A stretch of 64,000 nucleotides of DNA from Leptidea sinapis (GCF_905404315.1 NC_066292.1:9424001-9488000); one strand, 5' to 3'. Counted from the first letter of the stretch, positions 21,209 through 33,932 are shown. A program made the numbers and translations. Notes: generated by a model not told the origin, from the letters alone.

Positions 21209-23297
21209 TATCTAATACATTGGGGTCTATTTTTTCGTATAAGTACCCCCCCCCCCCACACTACTCGCCGCTTCTCATTTATTCAGTTCAGTTGAATAAT
21301 TGCCGCAATATTATCATTTTGATGGAGCAACGAAATACATTTAAAAAATTGTTGTTTAATACTTATGTTAAACATGAATACTTGAAGCAGTTATGTCTGC
21401 ACGATATGATTATTTAAGAAAATTAATTTAGTTAACTGAGTAACTGATTTACATCTTATTTTAGCCTTTACGGATTTGTCTTACACGTGTTTCTTTAATT
21501 GTAGATTCAGCCTCAAAAGATCATCATTGACAAACAACAATCGCCTCGTAAGTTGCAGTGTTTAAAAAACAACAATTTAACTAAATTATACTCGTCTGCA
21601 ACTGCTTAGAAGACGATAGTTACAATAGCTTAATAATTTAAAGCTGCTATCCAAGAAATCGCCAAAAAAGCGCATAATTGAAACCATTTCTTGACGAATT
21701 ATATAAAGCTTAAATTTTTAAATAATTAAATAACTACAGAACATGAGAAGAAAATTAATTCTCATTATATTTCTATTTTTTATAGACAGTGATAAAAAAA
21801 TCACCAAAATAAGTTTTACAGTTTGAGCCATGCTAATCATTTAATGTGGATAAAAGTTGTACGAAAATTTAGTAATTGTACACCAATACTATTTAACATG
21901 ACATAGTTTTATTCGTTTGGCAAAGAAAATTTTATTATGTTTATAATAAATCAAAAATGCTTGTAATTCTGAATTAAAACTTTGGCGATCTTGTGCGAAA
22001 GAGGTAACTTAGCTCTACTCGATTCTTCAATGCCATTGGCTCCGTCCCAACCTTAACTCCATCAATAATTGTTAAAGCTTCTAAGGGACAAATATAATTA
22101 TTTAATTGAAAGGTTTACTTAGACTCATTGTGAGTAAAACACGTTATTTTAATAACGAGACGAGCAAGACACTAATTAATGGTGTCTAAATCTGAAAAAA
22201 TATAAAAAATAAGGTATAAACTGCTGACCAATACAATGCAGTAGGGCTCAGTGTACCTGCAGCTCTTTAAGTAATTCTAAGACCCTGTATTGTGTCACCC
22301 TGAGACATAAATATGTTACGTCTAAGTAATTAATTTCAAAATAAAAAACTTATTAAACCGAAATATAAAAACTGCTTGCACTGGCAGAAAAAAGCGTTTC
22401 TTTGAAATCTGTGAATCCGGAAAGTTGAGCAAATAATACTCCCATTATTCGGATATAAAATTGCAAGAATTTCTCTTAGGAAAGAAGTCGTGACGGAGCG
22501 TTTTGTTCTACCCATTGATTCGGTCATTTACAATTCGTAGAACTGTTTAATACTCTGGCATCAAGACAGGATGTGTGATGAGTGTCAGCTAGAAGCGACG
22601 ATAAATGCGACATGAATATAAATGGAATACTATTTAATACCAATGTCGAGCTACGAGTGTCTCCTAAGATACCGCTTATAGTGATATAGAAGCGATCAGG
22701 TGGAAAACATCCAGCAGCAACGTGCTTGGGATATCAAAGGTATCCAGATTTCATTAAAAACGATACATTATCTATAGCCGAAGATATTATGTAAGCTATA
22801 GTTGGACAAGATTCTGGGGCAGTAATCAATAAATACAATACGTGGATTGTACACGCAATAGTCAAAACCTTGGTCAAAACAATACAAATTATTGTTGAAA
22901 CAACGAAAATAACAGTCCAACATTTACAATTACTAGTCCCAACAAAATTATCGACACAATGATTTCGAATAACTAGCACAATTATTATGGCTAAAAAGGT
23001 CAACAATAAGTGCCAATTACTAACAAAACGCGAGACTTATGAATAACACTCCAATGTTTTACCAACTCTAACATAAATATTATTTACGTAGTGTTCAAAG
23101 TTGAAACCCATTTCCTAGTAATTCTCCTTAAATTGTGAACCCGTTTTACACATCATGAATTATGACATTCCGCTCGGTAAACATTAATTACGTTCTAAGA
23201 TGTAGAATAGTTGTATGTGTGTGTGAATGAATATAAATAAAAGTCATTCAAATATTGCTACTTCTAAAAATGGTGTTTAATTTATTAGTGCTAGTAT
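21209..23297. other. AT-rich intron, poly-C tract, no recognised feature
   Basis: A C-run lies at about 21247-21257. Several short open frames (for example minus 22336-22527 and 22734-23006) show no domain. Confidence 0.4.
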
Positions 23298-23385
23298 TTT
23301 TTATGGCAGAGAAGACAAACGAGCATACAGGAAACCCTCCCGATGTTAAGTCATCACCGCCGTCCACATTCTCTTGCAAAAACCA
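23298..23385 (-). mobile_element. Jockey/CR1-like LINE 3' end, minus strand
   Basis: TTTTTATGGCAGAGAAGACA, AACGAGCATACAGG, then CACCGCCGTCCACATTCTCT. It matches the reversed tail of 39690-39770. Only about 85 bp remain. Confidence 0.75.
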
Positions 23386-23673
23386 GTTGACAACTTGTTG
23401 GCGAACAGAATGTCGAGCGTGACCCACAAATCAAACGTAATATTCGTAGAAACTAAACGTAGAAATTAGAATAGGGGACGTCGGCTCAGTCTTCCCGAGT
23501 GGGAAATTGTCGTGACCCTCATGGTGGCCGGAATCAAATCGCGCCCCAAAAATGTACTAGTAGATTTTGACGCGGCCGCCGGTGTGCGTTCCATCGCCGA
23601 GACAGGTCCATTACCAAAATTGAAAGCTGACGTTTCGGTCCGAAACGAATGAACGACGAACTTCGAATTAAAT

Positions 23674-23893
23674 CCTATTACCAAAGTACTTCGGATCCGA
23701 ATAGTGCGTAGAATATAAAGCGCAGTTGTAGTTACGATCATAATAATGTCAAGTGAATTTGGGAATTAGGTAAACGATAGACAAAATGTCTAATCGCGAA
23801 CTTCGTGTCGATATTCGGATTCGAAATACTTTCATAATAGGAAAATATACGATCCGTCAACCGAAACTTCGTATTTCGATTTTTGGTAATAGG
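23674..23893. mobile_element. Possible MITE bounded by CCTATTACCAAA
   Basis: CCTATTACCAAA at 23674 is inverted as TTTGGTAATAGG at 23882-23893. Both ends are followed inward by CGAA/TTCG-rich sequence. Short termini make this uncertain. Confidence 0.4.
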
Positions 23894-24336
23894 GCTCCAG
23901 TATAGTGTATGCAGCGCTAGGTCGCACTGAAAATTGTGGGCGGGCAGCGGAGTACAGAGGGGGAAGTAGCGCGGGGAAATAAAACTTCAACAATACAACA
24001 TGACAGCAGGCGGTGTAGTGGTGGAGAGAAAGTACTTCTTCACTAGGTTCCCCAAATCACCATTGAAAAAAAAAATAACACTTTTTCTTCCTTTTCATGC
24101 TTTTCTTCCTTTTACTTCCGATTCACGATACCAATTTCCGTTACCAGTTGCAACAGACGTTTTCGAAAACAATTTATTTTAAAAAATATGTAATTTTTAA
24201 TACCCAGAGTATTTAATGTTATCCTTATATCTTCACGTAGCTGTGAAAGTAATTAATTATTAATAAGTAAATATTGGTACTCACTAAAATTATATTTTGG
24301 TGCTGCGTGAAAATTTATTTTAACATTCCTACCGCG
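23894..24336. other. Intron sequence before the duplicated block
   Basis: Includes a GC-rich patch near 23935-23985. No coding seen. Confidence 0.35.
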
Positions 24337-24504
24337 GGATATGTCATTTGCAAACGGTAGTTTGATGCCGGATTGACAGATTAAATATAAAAAGGTGTGT
24401 ATTTTTGACGTGGTGTGTAATTTTTATTTTTTAAAGTATTTTCTTATTACCGTGCGCAAAGTTCGATTTTGCGCATGCATTTGCGTTCGCAAATTACCAC
24501 TTTC

Positions 24505-24575
24505 CCACACGTTGACAAGAGCGTGCGGGAATGTAGCTCAGAGTGCGGGAATGGGGTGAGCGTGCGGGAATGTTT
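24505..24575 (+). repeat. Three-fold GTGCGGGAATG tandem motif (copy 1)
   Basis: GCGTGCGGGAATG, GAGTGCGGGAATG and GCGTGCGGGAATG at about 20-bp steps. Also present at about 31830-31890 in copy 2. Confidence 0.7.
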
Positions 24576-24839
24576 GAAAATAATTATAGTGGTCGAATTT
24601 TGCGCAACTTAATAGGAAAAACAGTATACGATACTCGTGCGTACGTAGGTCACCCTGCACTCGCACCTACTTTGTGCACTTGTATCGTAATGTACTATTA
24701 ACGCATTATTTTTAAGCCGCTCAAACATAAACATTCTAGTTAAATTGGTTAGAATTCGTTTATTCACATATAACATTTATTTGAGCTTCCCTTAATAAAT
24801 CTAACACAAATTTGCTTCAAAATTTTCAGTATTTGAATA

Positions 24840-25655
24840 ACGTTTCTTTGATAAACGCGAGTGCTAACACATTTAAATAAAACATTTTTAATGGATTAAA
24901 TTAACCTTTAATCTCTAAACTACTACAACCAATAATCTCTAAATTAAAACCCACAACTGTAAATAACTAAAAATTAAATTTTATATGCAAACCTTTACCT
25001 TTAATATTAATAAAATACTATTATTTATATATGCTACCTATTGATAGGTTTTAAGTCAGTGCCAAGCCCAAAACTAAATAAAACTTAATATTATAAACAG
25101 CTTACATACAGTAATTATTAAGGTTGTCTGGCCACGCGTGTCAGTCCGCTTGGGTTGTTTTTAGCTAGCAAAGCTATCCTGCTCAAAGTCACGCCTGGCG
25201 AGTGTAGGTACCTATTACATTTGTCATCCACGTAGACAAAAATTTCCATAAAAAATGTTCAAAAAATTAAAATTACGGGGCCAAACTATGTAAAATCTAA
25301 CTTAAGAAGAATTACGTAAATAGGATCTCGGAGTAATCGGTGTACATACATTAAAAAAATACCGATCGAATTGATAACCTCCTCCTTTTTGAAGTTGGTT
25401 AGAAAAGAAAAGGACGCTTAAGTAAATTATGCTCCGAGACAATGGCGCTAAACTTTTGACAATAACGACAACTATGACAATTACAATCTTTGACTCATTT
25501 CACCTGCAGACTGCAGTCCCCTTGAAAACTAAATCTGCCAACGAAGGGTTAACTATAATATTAAAAATGCAACTTTTACGCAAAAATTTAATGTAAAAAT
25601 ACAATTAAACGCGTTTTCCTTTAAAAGTGTTTTGTTTAAAAGTGCTATATATTAC
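24840..25655. mobile_element. Old foldback element related to 48857-49080 (copy 1)
   Basis: The left end has AAACGCGAGTGCTAACACAT then AAATAAAACATTTTTAA; the right end has CAACTTTTACGC, AACGCGTTTTCC and TTTAAAAGTGTTTTGTTT. These are the two arms of the foldback at 48857-49080, here 0.8 kb apart and decayed. Confidence 0.55.
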
Positions 25656-25982
25656 AGCACTTAACTATTCGACTAGTAATTAAAGTAACAGAGAAAAGCT
25701 CAATTAAAATTTACGCAGCGGGAAATAATTCTAGAAGTGTAAAATGTGTACCTGACACATATATAAAGGATCACTGGAAAATACCTTTCAAGTTTGAAGT
25801 CTACGCAAATTGAAATAAAGCTGAATTTGTATTAAATTAAATTTTGTGAGTGTTTTTTCATAAGTCTCGCGTTTTGTTGGTAATTGGCTGTTATAGCTGC
25901 TCTTTTGCTAGATTTTGTTAATTGAGAGAAATTATTGTGTTATTAAAATTTTATTGGAATTGATTGTAAATTCGTAACTGTA

Positions 25983-26570
25983 TGATAGATAAACTTTATT
26001 TCCATTGAATAGGTACAGGTAGATGGTACAGTACAAATGTTTATAGTATGCTACTCAGCTTTATACCAAAAATATTAATATAAATAAGTAATTTAAATAT
26101 CAATGTCGCAATTTAACACTTCACCCACATTATAATATACAGATGTCAATAGAATTTTTTTAAGAGTTAATATAAATTTATATTCGGGTAATTTTTGTAC
26201 ACGGTCAGGTATTTTATTAAATAATTTAACACATATTCTGTATGCGTTACGTTGATGCAATGAAGTACGTTGTGGTCTATCCAAAACCAGTCTGAACATT
26301 TCGGGTGCAGCGCGTATGAACTTGTCCAGCAGTTTTAAATATTTATGTTTTTTAACGAACATACATGCTTCCAATATATACATGGTAGCTAGTGTGAGTA
26401 TATTTTTCAGCTTGCAAAATAGTTGTTTACAGGATTCGTACGATACAACCAGCGCTGATCATATCACCTGTGGGTATGATCAGTATTATGCTGAGGTGAA
26501 CTCCAATTCTGCATGTTTAATAAATAAGTCTACTTGTATACTAGGTTTAAGTTGCAGAATAAATGATTTT
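25983..26570 (-). pseudogene. LINE C-terminal fragment and 3' UTR (copy 1)
   Basis: Minus strand: CKQLFCKLKNILTLATMYIL and EACMFVKKHKY, then IRVKLFNKIP-type residues (RICVKLFNKIPDRVQKLPEY) and ILLTSVYYNVGEVLNC. This is the post-RT C-terminal pattern of CR1-group LINEs (LxILTLxSxYIxExxxFV ... FNxLPxxI..L...F K ... L...AYY). The open frame is 26093-26383. The 3' UTR ends near AATGGAAATAAAGTTTATCT (reversed at 25985). Confidence 0.78.
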
Positions 26571-26591
26571 TCTTTCTTTCTTTTGCCTGTT

Positions 26592-26766
26592 AGGGCTACA
26601 TTTCACCGGGACATCACGGTGGCGCAACCAGTCGCAGCTTACAAAAAAATATGCATATGTATATATATATATATATATATATAGGGGTTACTTACCTGGT
26701 GTCCGTTTGGTTGCACAACCAATTTTGTGGCACGACCAGCTCGGACGCGTCATGACGTAGCCCTAA
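26592..26766. mobile_element. Small element with TTAGGGCTAC termini and (AT)n core (copy 1)
   Basis: TTAGGGCTAC at 26592 is inverted as GTAGCCCTAA ending at 26766. The interior has CACGGTGGCGCAACCAGTCG, an AT microsatellite, and GGTTGCACAACCAATTTTGT. A related piece is at about 53090-53145. The AT run is one or more units longer in copy 2. Confidence 0.6.
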
Positions 26767-27030
26767 GTATGAAAATTTTAATAGGACTAATAAATTAAAC
26801 TAATAGGAGGTCCGAATTTGACCCCGGTCTTCTGCTTTCCGGATCACCCATTGTCCCATTTGAGCTGTTTCCCATTAAAACACGGATAAAACTACATTTT
26901 TTTAAATTGAAACCTAGCTAGATTGATTTCCCGTCCCCGAAACTACCTGTATACTAAATTTCATTAAAATCGTTGGAGCCATTTCCGGAATTCAGATTAT
27001 ATATATATTTATATACAAGAATTGCTCGTT
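26767..27030 (+). repeat. Dispersed repeat ending GAATTGCTCGTTTAAAG (copy 1)
   Basis: AAATTTCATTAAAATCGTTG, GAGCC(A/G)TTTCCG and the terminal TATACAAGAATTGCTCGTTT are typical of a very common lepidopteran repeat. Class unknown to me. Confidence 0.55.
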
Positions 27031-27446
27031 TAAAGATTTCATTAGTAAATAGTTAATAATTGAACTTTATGAGTATCAGTATCAATGTGGTAGTAAAAAT
27101 GAAATTATTGTCTCTTATCGGAACGTTTAAATGCAATGTAGTTATATCTTTTCAATGTCTACTTGCCTAGAAGTCAACACTATTTCAAGAAAATTTTAAT
27201 ATTTATTTGATTTATATTATTACAAAGACCCTAACTTGAGCGAATACTACAAGTGTTTTGATAATATGATACTTTAAGCTGAAAGAGACTTATAACTAAT
27301 AGATTCGTGGCAATCCTAATGCGATATCTCGTAAGTCCAATCGTTTGTAATAAAAAAATATTGATATCTTTTAAACGGTTTTGTATAACTGATGAATGCT
27401 ATAACGACCAACAGACGATATCATCCTTAGGATAGATAGATTACAA

Positions 27447-27930
27447 TAATAATAATGAAATTTTATTTCATGTATTTGCCCACATAAATCAAAAATCACA
27501 ATATACGATTAAAATTAAAATCAACATTAGGTACAATTAAAATTAAGTTAAAATCAAAATGCAAAATTAAATTTAAAATCAACATTAAACATAAATTTAA
27601 ACTAAAATCAAATTCAAAATTGAAATTAAAATCAAAATGTAAAATTCAAACATTAATTAATTTTAACATTAACATTACAATAAAGGCTTTATTTATTTTT
27701 AATAAAAACACAGAATACTTATTACTAATCCTATCCTAATTTTACATATAGTCATCTAAGTTTGAATGAAACCCTCCGCGGGTGAAGGCCTCCAAGGAGC
27801 AGGAGCCCTGAGTATATTGCAACCAGTTCGTTCCAGTCGTTTTTATTATGCCCTCGGTCTTCCTTTGAGGCGATTGGCTCTTGGGCCTCTACACCTTGTC
27901 ACTCCTATAGTCCAGCGTTCATCCGACAGT
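27447..27930 (-). pseudogene. RTE-like LINE 3' end (copy 1)
   Basis: Minus strand from 27925: DERWTIGVTRCRGPRANRLK, then GRPRA; frameshifted onward, NELVA...LEAFTRGGF. This matches the end of RTE-type ORFs (RPxxKRxxGRPRxRWxDDL ... GEAF). A long A/T low-complexity 3' UTR of AAAATCAAAAT-type units (27497-27670) follows. The end is ATGAAATAAAATTTCATTAT (reversed at 27456). Confidence 0.6.
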
Positions 27931-28084
27931 CGTTCCTTGTCAATAAATATATAAATAACTTATATAGATAGTAAATAACTTAAAAACAGGTACTAGATCT
28001 AGTTTCTCGTGTTATAGTAATAAAATAATATACTTTAAGCAAAGTGGTACGGATTATTAGCATATACTATGTTATATAAATGAT

Positions 28085-28330
28085 TTAAGTTTTCTTTAGT
28101 GTGAATTCCGCTTTTTATATTTGTTTTTAAAACAATTCGACACGTGTTTCGCCTCTACACGAGGCATCCTCAGGACGTGTCTGACGTTGTCTCGCCAAAA
28201 TCTGGCACGAGACTGAAAAACACGTGTCGAATTGTTTTAAAAACAAATATAAAAAAGCGGAATTAACACTAAAGAAAACTTAAATCATTTTTATAATTAT
28301 GGATTTCCGCAAAGTAACGCCTAATTCAAT
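28085..28330 (+). mobile_element. Structured foldback retroposon-like element (copy 1)
   Basis: The outer arms TTTAAGTTTTCTTTAGTGTG and AATTCCGCTTTTTATATTTG, with TTAAAACAATTCGACACGTG, pair with their inverse around 28210-28290. The centre holds GCCTCTACACGAGGC and GTCTCGCCAAAATCTGGCACG hairpins. After the right arm comes ATGGATTTCCGCAAAGTAAC, then TTCAATAAAT. Related to 35448-35692 and, reversed, 62622-62868. Confidence 0.75.
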
Positions 28331-29243
28331 AAATATACTACGTTTTCACAAGTATACAGAGATTGAAAAGCCAGAATATTTCTTCCTTTATTTTATCTCG
28401 TAGAGTCTAGACAGTCAATAGACATATGGCCACATAGCAAAATATGTACGTCCTGATGTTATTAAAATAACTTACACTATTCTGGCCATAGTTACAATAA
28501 TGTGCCAACTTATATTTTTAATAGCATATGCAGCAAAACTAGTTACCTATACAATCAGTCAGTGTGTGAGCCCTACTGAAGCTTTTATTGAACGGGAAAC
28601 TTAAAAAGTATTTATTATTTATATTATTTATTTAGTATTTACAAATTCCTATTTCTCGTCGTTTATATTGGTGTAAAAATCCATAATAACTTTGTTTTTT
28701 ACTGTTTAAATGTTAATTCAATCGTCTTAAATCAACATACTATCAACTTTTTATAGGGCATCGAGATTCTCGTCACCAATATTTGCACGTTACTTAACTA
28801 TAAAATACAATCAACAATTATTATCAAAAAACAATAAAATGTCAAAGCCTAACAAATAATTGCCTACCAAAAAATATGAGTCGTTGAATATTAAAAACAA
28901 TAGGGGACCGAGAAGAGAACCCAGCGGAACACCTATTCTTATGGGTTAACCTGAAGACCGTTTGCCTTTGGGACATTTTGTGGACTTTGGCTACAACGAA
29001 ACCAATAAATAATCATGGAGTGAATATTTCCCACAATTTATTCCACTACCATCACACAAATTATTAAACTACACCATGTATTAAAACAACCGACAATCAC
29101 AAAAATTACAGTATAACCTACTCTCAGAGTGTTTCAATTTCAAATACCGTAATTGTTTTTTAAATTACTGTAGCAGTTTAACCGACTCCAATCGGCTGGA
29201 TAATTGGAATTGCGCAGAGATGTGGAATTTCTCTTTCTACTAT
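28331..29243. other. Duplicated intron sequence without recognised feature (copy 1)
   Basis: Shared with 35693-36621; no coding recognised. Confidence 0.4.
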
Positions 29244-29658
29244 ACAGGTTGGTTTTTTGAGAAGGGCGGTGATGGCCAAGTCAGAAACTACGAGTATTAG
29301 AGAAAAGTCGTGAATCATGCCCTCGATTTATAAGAAAACAATAACTACATATTTAGTTTTTTAAAATTTCTTGAACTTTTGACGGAAAACGACGCGAACG
29401 ATTTTTCAAAAAAAAAAATACAACCTGTATTATTGGCCCAATGGACTTTGTTGCTGATAAGGATCACTCTTTGCAAGGAAATATATTACTTAAAATTAAA
29501 GGACATAATAATAAAGGACATAGGACTTATTATTTTTACACAGAAGAAAACTCACTTCCTATTCAAACTTTTTGTTAGAGATCTTACTTTTTTTGTTGAT
29601 ATTCTATCGAGGATAAATCCTGTCATGGTATCCAATGCAGTGAGGTCATTGGCCCTGT
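29244..29658. mobile_element. Foldback element, copy 1 form (one arm lost, core inverted)
   Basis: It starts ACAGGTTGGTTTTTTGAG as in 36622-37243 and ends GGCCCTGT. The right ~180-bp arm of the copy-2 form is missing. Its core 29577-29650 is the reverse complement of 36990-37062. A 141-codon frame (29379-29804) crosses it and has no recognisable domain. Confidence 0.8.
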
Positions 29659-30250
29659 TTATACTATGGGGAGTATTAGCAAATAGTTCAGGCTCGGCCT
29701 GTGTTAAATATACAATTTTTATCGAAAGGAGCTATTTATTAAGTAAGTTCAAGGTAATGACAGAAGAATCAGCTGACTTCGACCACCATCTTATATCACA
29801 TTAAAATAAGATAATTACAGCTCGTAAGAAACTTTTAGCCAAATTCACTATTCCTAATAAGGTTTTATTGAACTACAATCTGCCCCTTATAAATAAGTTG
29901 TTCTTAAAAGGAACGTTTAAAATTACAAGACAGTGTCTTACGACTTCTCCATTGAAACTTAATCCACCTTTATAACGAGTTCGAATAATTGGGAATTGAA
30001 AATATAAAATAAATCTGACTGTTTGTCATAATGTGCAAAATATTTGCATTTGGCATTAAATCATCAATGTAAATAATATTCATTTATAGTTATCTCTTTG
30101 CTAATAAATTATTCGGATAACTAATGAACTACAATGCAGTAATAAATGTTTTTTGATTATGCATTTAATTTGCCTTTCTATTAAATTTCATTAAATTAGG
30201 TATACCTATTATCAAATGTCCAGAAAATTTCGTCTTGGAAACGATGGGCA

Positions 30251-31649
30251 GATAAGAAGAACAAAACTCTTGCCTCAAATCAAATAAAGTCACTCAACTA
30301 CCAGGACCAAGACATGAAGCAAGAAATTGAAGGAATTTGCCCTGTACTTTTCCCGGGGCGTTAAAAGAATGGGGGAGTCCCAGGCCCATGGGTGTCGTAA
30401 GAGGCGAATAAGGGCTTTTTAGAAGTGGGAGAGTGACGCTGCCGTCTTTTGACGTCAGCACAATCGGGCCAGACTCGTCCGGGTTAATTACCACACTCGC
30501 ACAGAATACCCGCGTGAAGTAGCGGCCTAGTGCCGCTATGTTTATGTTTATGTTATATGACAGCGGAACTAAAAAAGATTTTACCCCAGGAGGGTACCGG
30601 CTCGGCGGGAATTCACTCCAATTTAAACGCCGTCCACCACCACCTTGAGACGGCGCAGCCGGCCTTGTGTTTCCTTACTGAGACGCAGATATCTCAACCT
30701 AGCGATACGTCATATTTAACGTACCCCGGGTACAAAATTGAGCACAATTTTTTGCTTCATGCCGGGGTATGTGTGTACGTTAGGGAGGATATCTGCTGTC
30801 GCCGTCTCGGCAATTTTGAGGGTAGGGACCTGTCCACTCTCTGGCTCCGCGTAGATTTAGAGGACCGCGTCCGCATCTATGCGTGTGTCTACAGGTCCCA
30901 TAGTGGTAACGCAGAAACCGATCATCTCATGGGCTGCTTTTAAGCGGCAATTGACAACGTACTTGCACTGATCCCCTCCGCTAAAATCGTAAACTTGGGT
31001 GATTTCAACGGGCACAATGCCGAATGGCTTGGATCACGTACCACAGACTACGCAGGGCGATCTGTGCATAATTTTGCATTATGGTATGGTCTGTCCCAAT
31101 TGGTTGAGTCGCCAACGCGGCTCCCGGATGTGGGTAGCCACATGCTGTCCTTATTGGATCTTCTGCTGACTACACATCCCGATGGTTACCAGGTCTTTGT
31201 CGACGCCCCTCTCGGAACGTCCGACCATTGCCTGGTCAGGAGTGTAGTGCCTATCCGACGCCAACGTCACAGACCACCAGCGACCCGCCGCGTTTGGCAC
31301 TACAAGTCAGCAGATTGGGATAGGATGCGTTCCTTTTTTGCATCCTACCCTTGGGGCAGGGTTTGTTTCCCTTCGGATGATCCTAGGCCTGCGCCGTCCG
31401 TTGCAGTAGCCGATGTGATCCTACAGGGTATGGATATTTTTATACCAAACTCATGACTGCAAAAAACAGGCGTATCGAACTTGGGTTGCGGCGCTGAGCA
31501 CAAAGGATCCAAACTGCACAGTTCTTAAGAGGAAATATGGACGGATATTGCTCGAACCCCATTTGTCGTATCACCGCTCTTCGACAACACTTCCCTCAAA
31601 GCCTCGCCTAGTATCAGAATACTGGGTCTCGAAATCTCGAGCGATTGCC
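30251..31649 (+). mobile_element. Jockey/CR1-like LINE, 5' part with endonuclease, internally deleted
   Basis: It carries probable 5' UTR (30251-30530), then endonuclease coding to 31456. Compared with the copy at 37832-39775 it lacks about 59 bp after 31455 and several hundred bp after 31558, where CTCGAACCCC jumps to ATTTGTCGTATCACC. It ends at GAGCGATTGCC (31649), directly joined to the start of duplication copy 2. Dead. Confidence 0.9.
30530..31456 (+). pseudogene. LINE ORF2 apurinic-type endonuclease domain, broken
   Basis: It would nick target DNA to prime reverse transcription. The first piece (30530-30943) gives LNAVHHHLETAQPALCFLTE, where the TE is the metal-binding Glu of the endonuclease, then YKIEHNFLLHAGVCVYVRED and VRIYACVYRSHSGNAE. 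A stop (TTTTAAGCG at about 30940, where the other copy has TTTCAAGCG) breaks it. The second piece (30995-31456) has GDFNGHNAEWLGS, LLDLLLTTHPDGYQVFVDAP and GTSDHCLV, the catalytic N-x-H and SDH motifs. At 30990 the other copy's VVLGDFN is changed in copy 1. Confidence 0.9.
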
Positions 31650-32189
31650 GGGATATGTCATTTGCAAACGGTAGTTTGATGCCGGATTGACAGATTAAAT
31701 ATAAATAGGTGTGTATTTTTGGCGTGGTGTGTAATTTTTATTTTTTAAAGTATTTTCTTATTATCGTGCGCAAAGTTCGATTTTGCGCATGCATTTGCGT
31801 TCGCAAATTACCACTTTCCCACACGTTGACAAGAGCGTGCGGGAATGTAGCTCAGAGTGCGGGAATGGGGTGAGCGTGCGGGAATGTTTGAAAATAATTA
31901 TAGTGGTCGAACTTTGCGCAACTTAATAGGAAAAATAGTATACGATACTCGTGCGTACGTAGGTCATCCTGCACTCGCACCTACTTTGTGCACTTATATC
32001 GTAATGTACTATTAACGCATTATTTTTAAGCCGCTCAAACATAAACATTCTAGTTATATTGGTTAGAATACGTTTGTTGTGAATAATATTTCATTCAGTA
32101 TTATTATATTCACATATAACATTTATTTGAGCTTCCCTTAATAAATCTAACACAAATTTGCTTCAAAAAGTTCAGTATTTGAATAACGT

Positions 32190-33020
32190 TTCTTTGATAA
32201 ACGCGAGTGTAACACATATGTGTTAGCACTCGCGTTTTTTAAAAATGTTTTATTTATATAAATTAACCTTTAATCTCTAAACTACTACAACCAATAATCT
32301 CTAAATTAAAACCCACAACTGTAAATAACTAAAAATTAAATTTTATATGCAAACCTTTACCTTTAATATTAATAAAATACTATTATTTATATATGCTACC
32401 TATTGATAGGTTTTAAGTCAGTGCCAAGCCCAAAACTAAATAAAACTTAATATTATAAACAGCTTACATACAGTAATTATTAAGGTTGTCTGGCCACGCG
32501 TGTCAGTCCGCTTGGGTTGTTTTTAGCTAGCAAAGCTATCCTGCTCAAAGTCACGCCTGGCGAGTGTAGGTACCTATTACATTTGTCATCCACGTAGACA
32601 AAAATTTCCATAAAAAATGTTCAAAAAATTAAAATTACGGGGCCAAACTATGTAAAATCTAACTTAAGAAGAATTACGTAAATAGGATCTCGGAGTAATC
32701 GGTGTACATACATTAAAAAAATACCGATCGAATTGATAACCTCCTCCTTTTTGAAGTTGGTTAGAAAAGAAAAGGACGCTTAAGTAAATTATGCTCCGAG
32801 ACAATGGCGCTAAACTTTTGACAATAACGACAACTATGACAATTACAATCTTTGACTCATTTCACCTGCAGACTGCAGTCCCCTTGAAAACTAAATCTGC
32901 CAACGAAGGGTTAACTATAATATTAAAAATGCAACTTTTACGCAAAAATTTAATGTAAAAATACAATTAAACGCGTTTTCCTTTAAAAGTGTTTTGTTTA
33001 AAAGTGCTATATATTACAGC
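32190..33020. mobile_element. Old foldback element (copy 2) with rearranged left arm
   Basis: As 24840-25655, but the left arm has become a palindrome: AAACGCGAGTG TAACACAT followed by ATGTGTTAGCACTCGCGTTT, then AAAAATGTTTTATTTA, which is inverted relative to copy 1. The right arm is unchanged. Confidence 0.6.
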
Positions 33021-33344
33021 ACTTAACTATTCGACTAGTAATTAAAGTAACAGAGAAAAGCTCAATTAAAATTTACGCAGCGGGAAATAATTCTAGAAGT
33101 GTAAAATGTGTACCTGACACATATATAAAGGATCACTGGAAAATACCTTTCAAGTTTGAAGTCTACGCAAATTGAAATAAAGCTGAATTTGTATTAAATT
33201 AAATTTTGTGAGTGTTTTTTCATAAGTCTCGCGTTTTGTTGGTAATTGGCTGTTATAGCTGCTCTTTTGCTAGATTTTGTTAATTGAGAGAAATTATTGT
33301 GTTATTAAAATTTTATTGGAATTGATTGTAAATTCGTAACTGTA

Positions 33345-33932
33345 TGATAGATAAACTTTATTTCCATTGAATAGGTACAGGTAGATGGTACAGTACAAAT
33401 GTTTATAGTATGCTACTCAGCTTTATACCAAAAATATTAATATAAATAAGTAATTTAAATATCAATGTCGCAATTTAACACTTCACCCACATTATAATAT
33501 ACAGATGTCAATAGAATTTTTTTAAGAGTTAATATAAATTTATATTCGGGTAATTTTTGTACACGGTCAGGTATTTTATTAAATAATTTAACACATATTC
33601 TGTATGCGTTACGTTGATGCAATGAAGTACGTTGTGGTCTATCCAAAACCAGTCTGAACATTTCGGGTGCAGCGCGTATGAACTTGTCCAGCAGTTTTAA
33701 ATATTTATGTTTTTTAACGAACATACATGCTTCCAATATATACATGGTAGCTAGTGTGAGTATATTTTTCAGCTTGCAAAATAGTTGTTTACAGGATTCG
33801 TACGATACAACCAGCGCTGATCATATCACCTGTGGGTATGATCAGTATTATGCTGAGGTGAACTCCAATTCTGCATGTTTAATAAATAAGTCTACTTGTA
33901 TACTAGGTTTAAGTTGCAGAATAAATGATTTT
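33345..33932 (-). pseudogene. LINE C-terminal fragment and 3' UTR (copy 2)
   Basis: Duplicate of 25983-26570. The 96-codon minus-strand frame 33455-33745 encodes the same residues as in copy 1. Confidence 0.78.

Larger units (their letters stand above)
24337..30250 (+). repeat. Segmental duplication, copy 1
   Basis: From GGGATATGTCATTTGCAAAC onward this is nearly identical to 31650-37832, with only scattered substitutions, apart from two inversions/insertions and one larger difference. The offset is 7313 at the left, about 7363 in the middle and about 7581 at the right. Left of 24337 the similarity stops; right of 30250 copy 1 continues into the 5' part of a Jockey-like LINE. It contains MITEs, LINE tails and a dispersed repeat but no host exon. 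Confidence 0.95.

Noticed and set aside
22734..23006. Hydrophobic 90-residue minus-strand frame as a membrane protein gene
   Set aside because: AT-rich composition readily gives I/V/L codons; no splice, promoter or homologous signal seen.
23466..23741. 91-codon minus-strand frame as host exon
   Set aside because: Overlaps the start of a possible MITE with inverted CCTATTACCAAA ends; no known motif.
26316..26684. 122- and 148-codon plus-strand frames in both duplication copies
   Set aside because: They are antisense shadows of the LINE C-terminal fragment and run into an AT microsatellite whose length changes the C-terminus.
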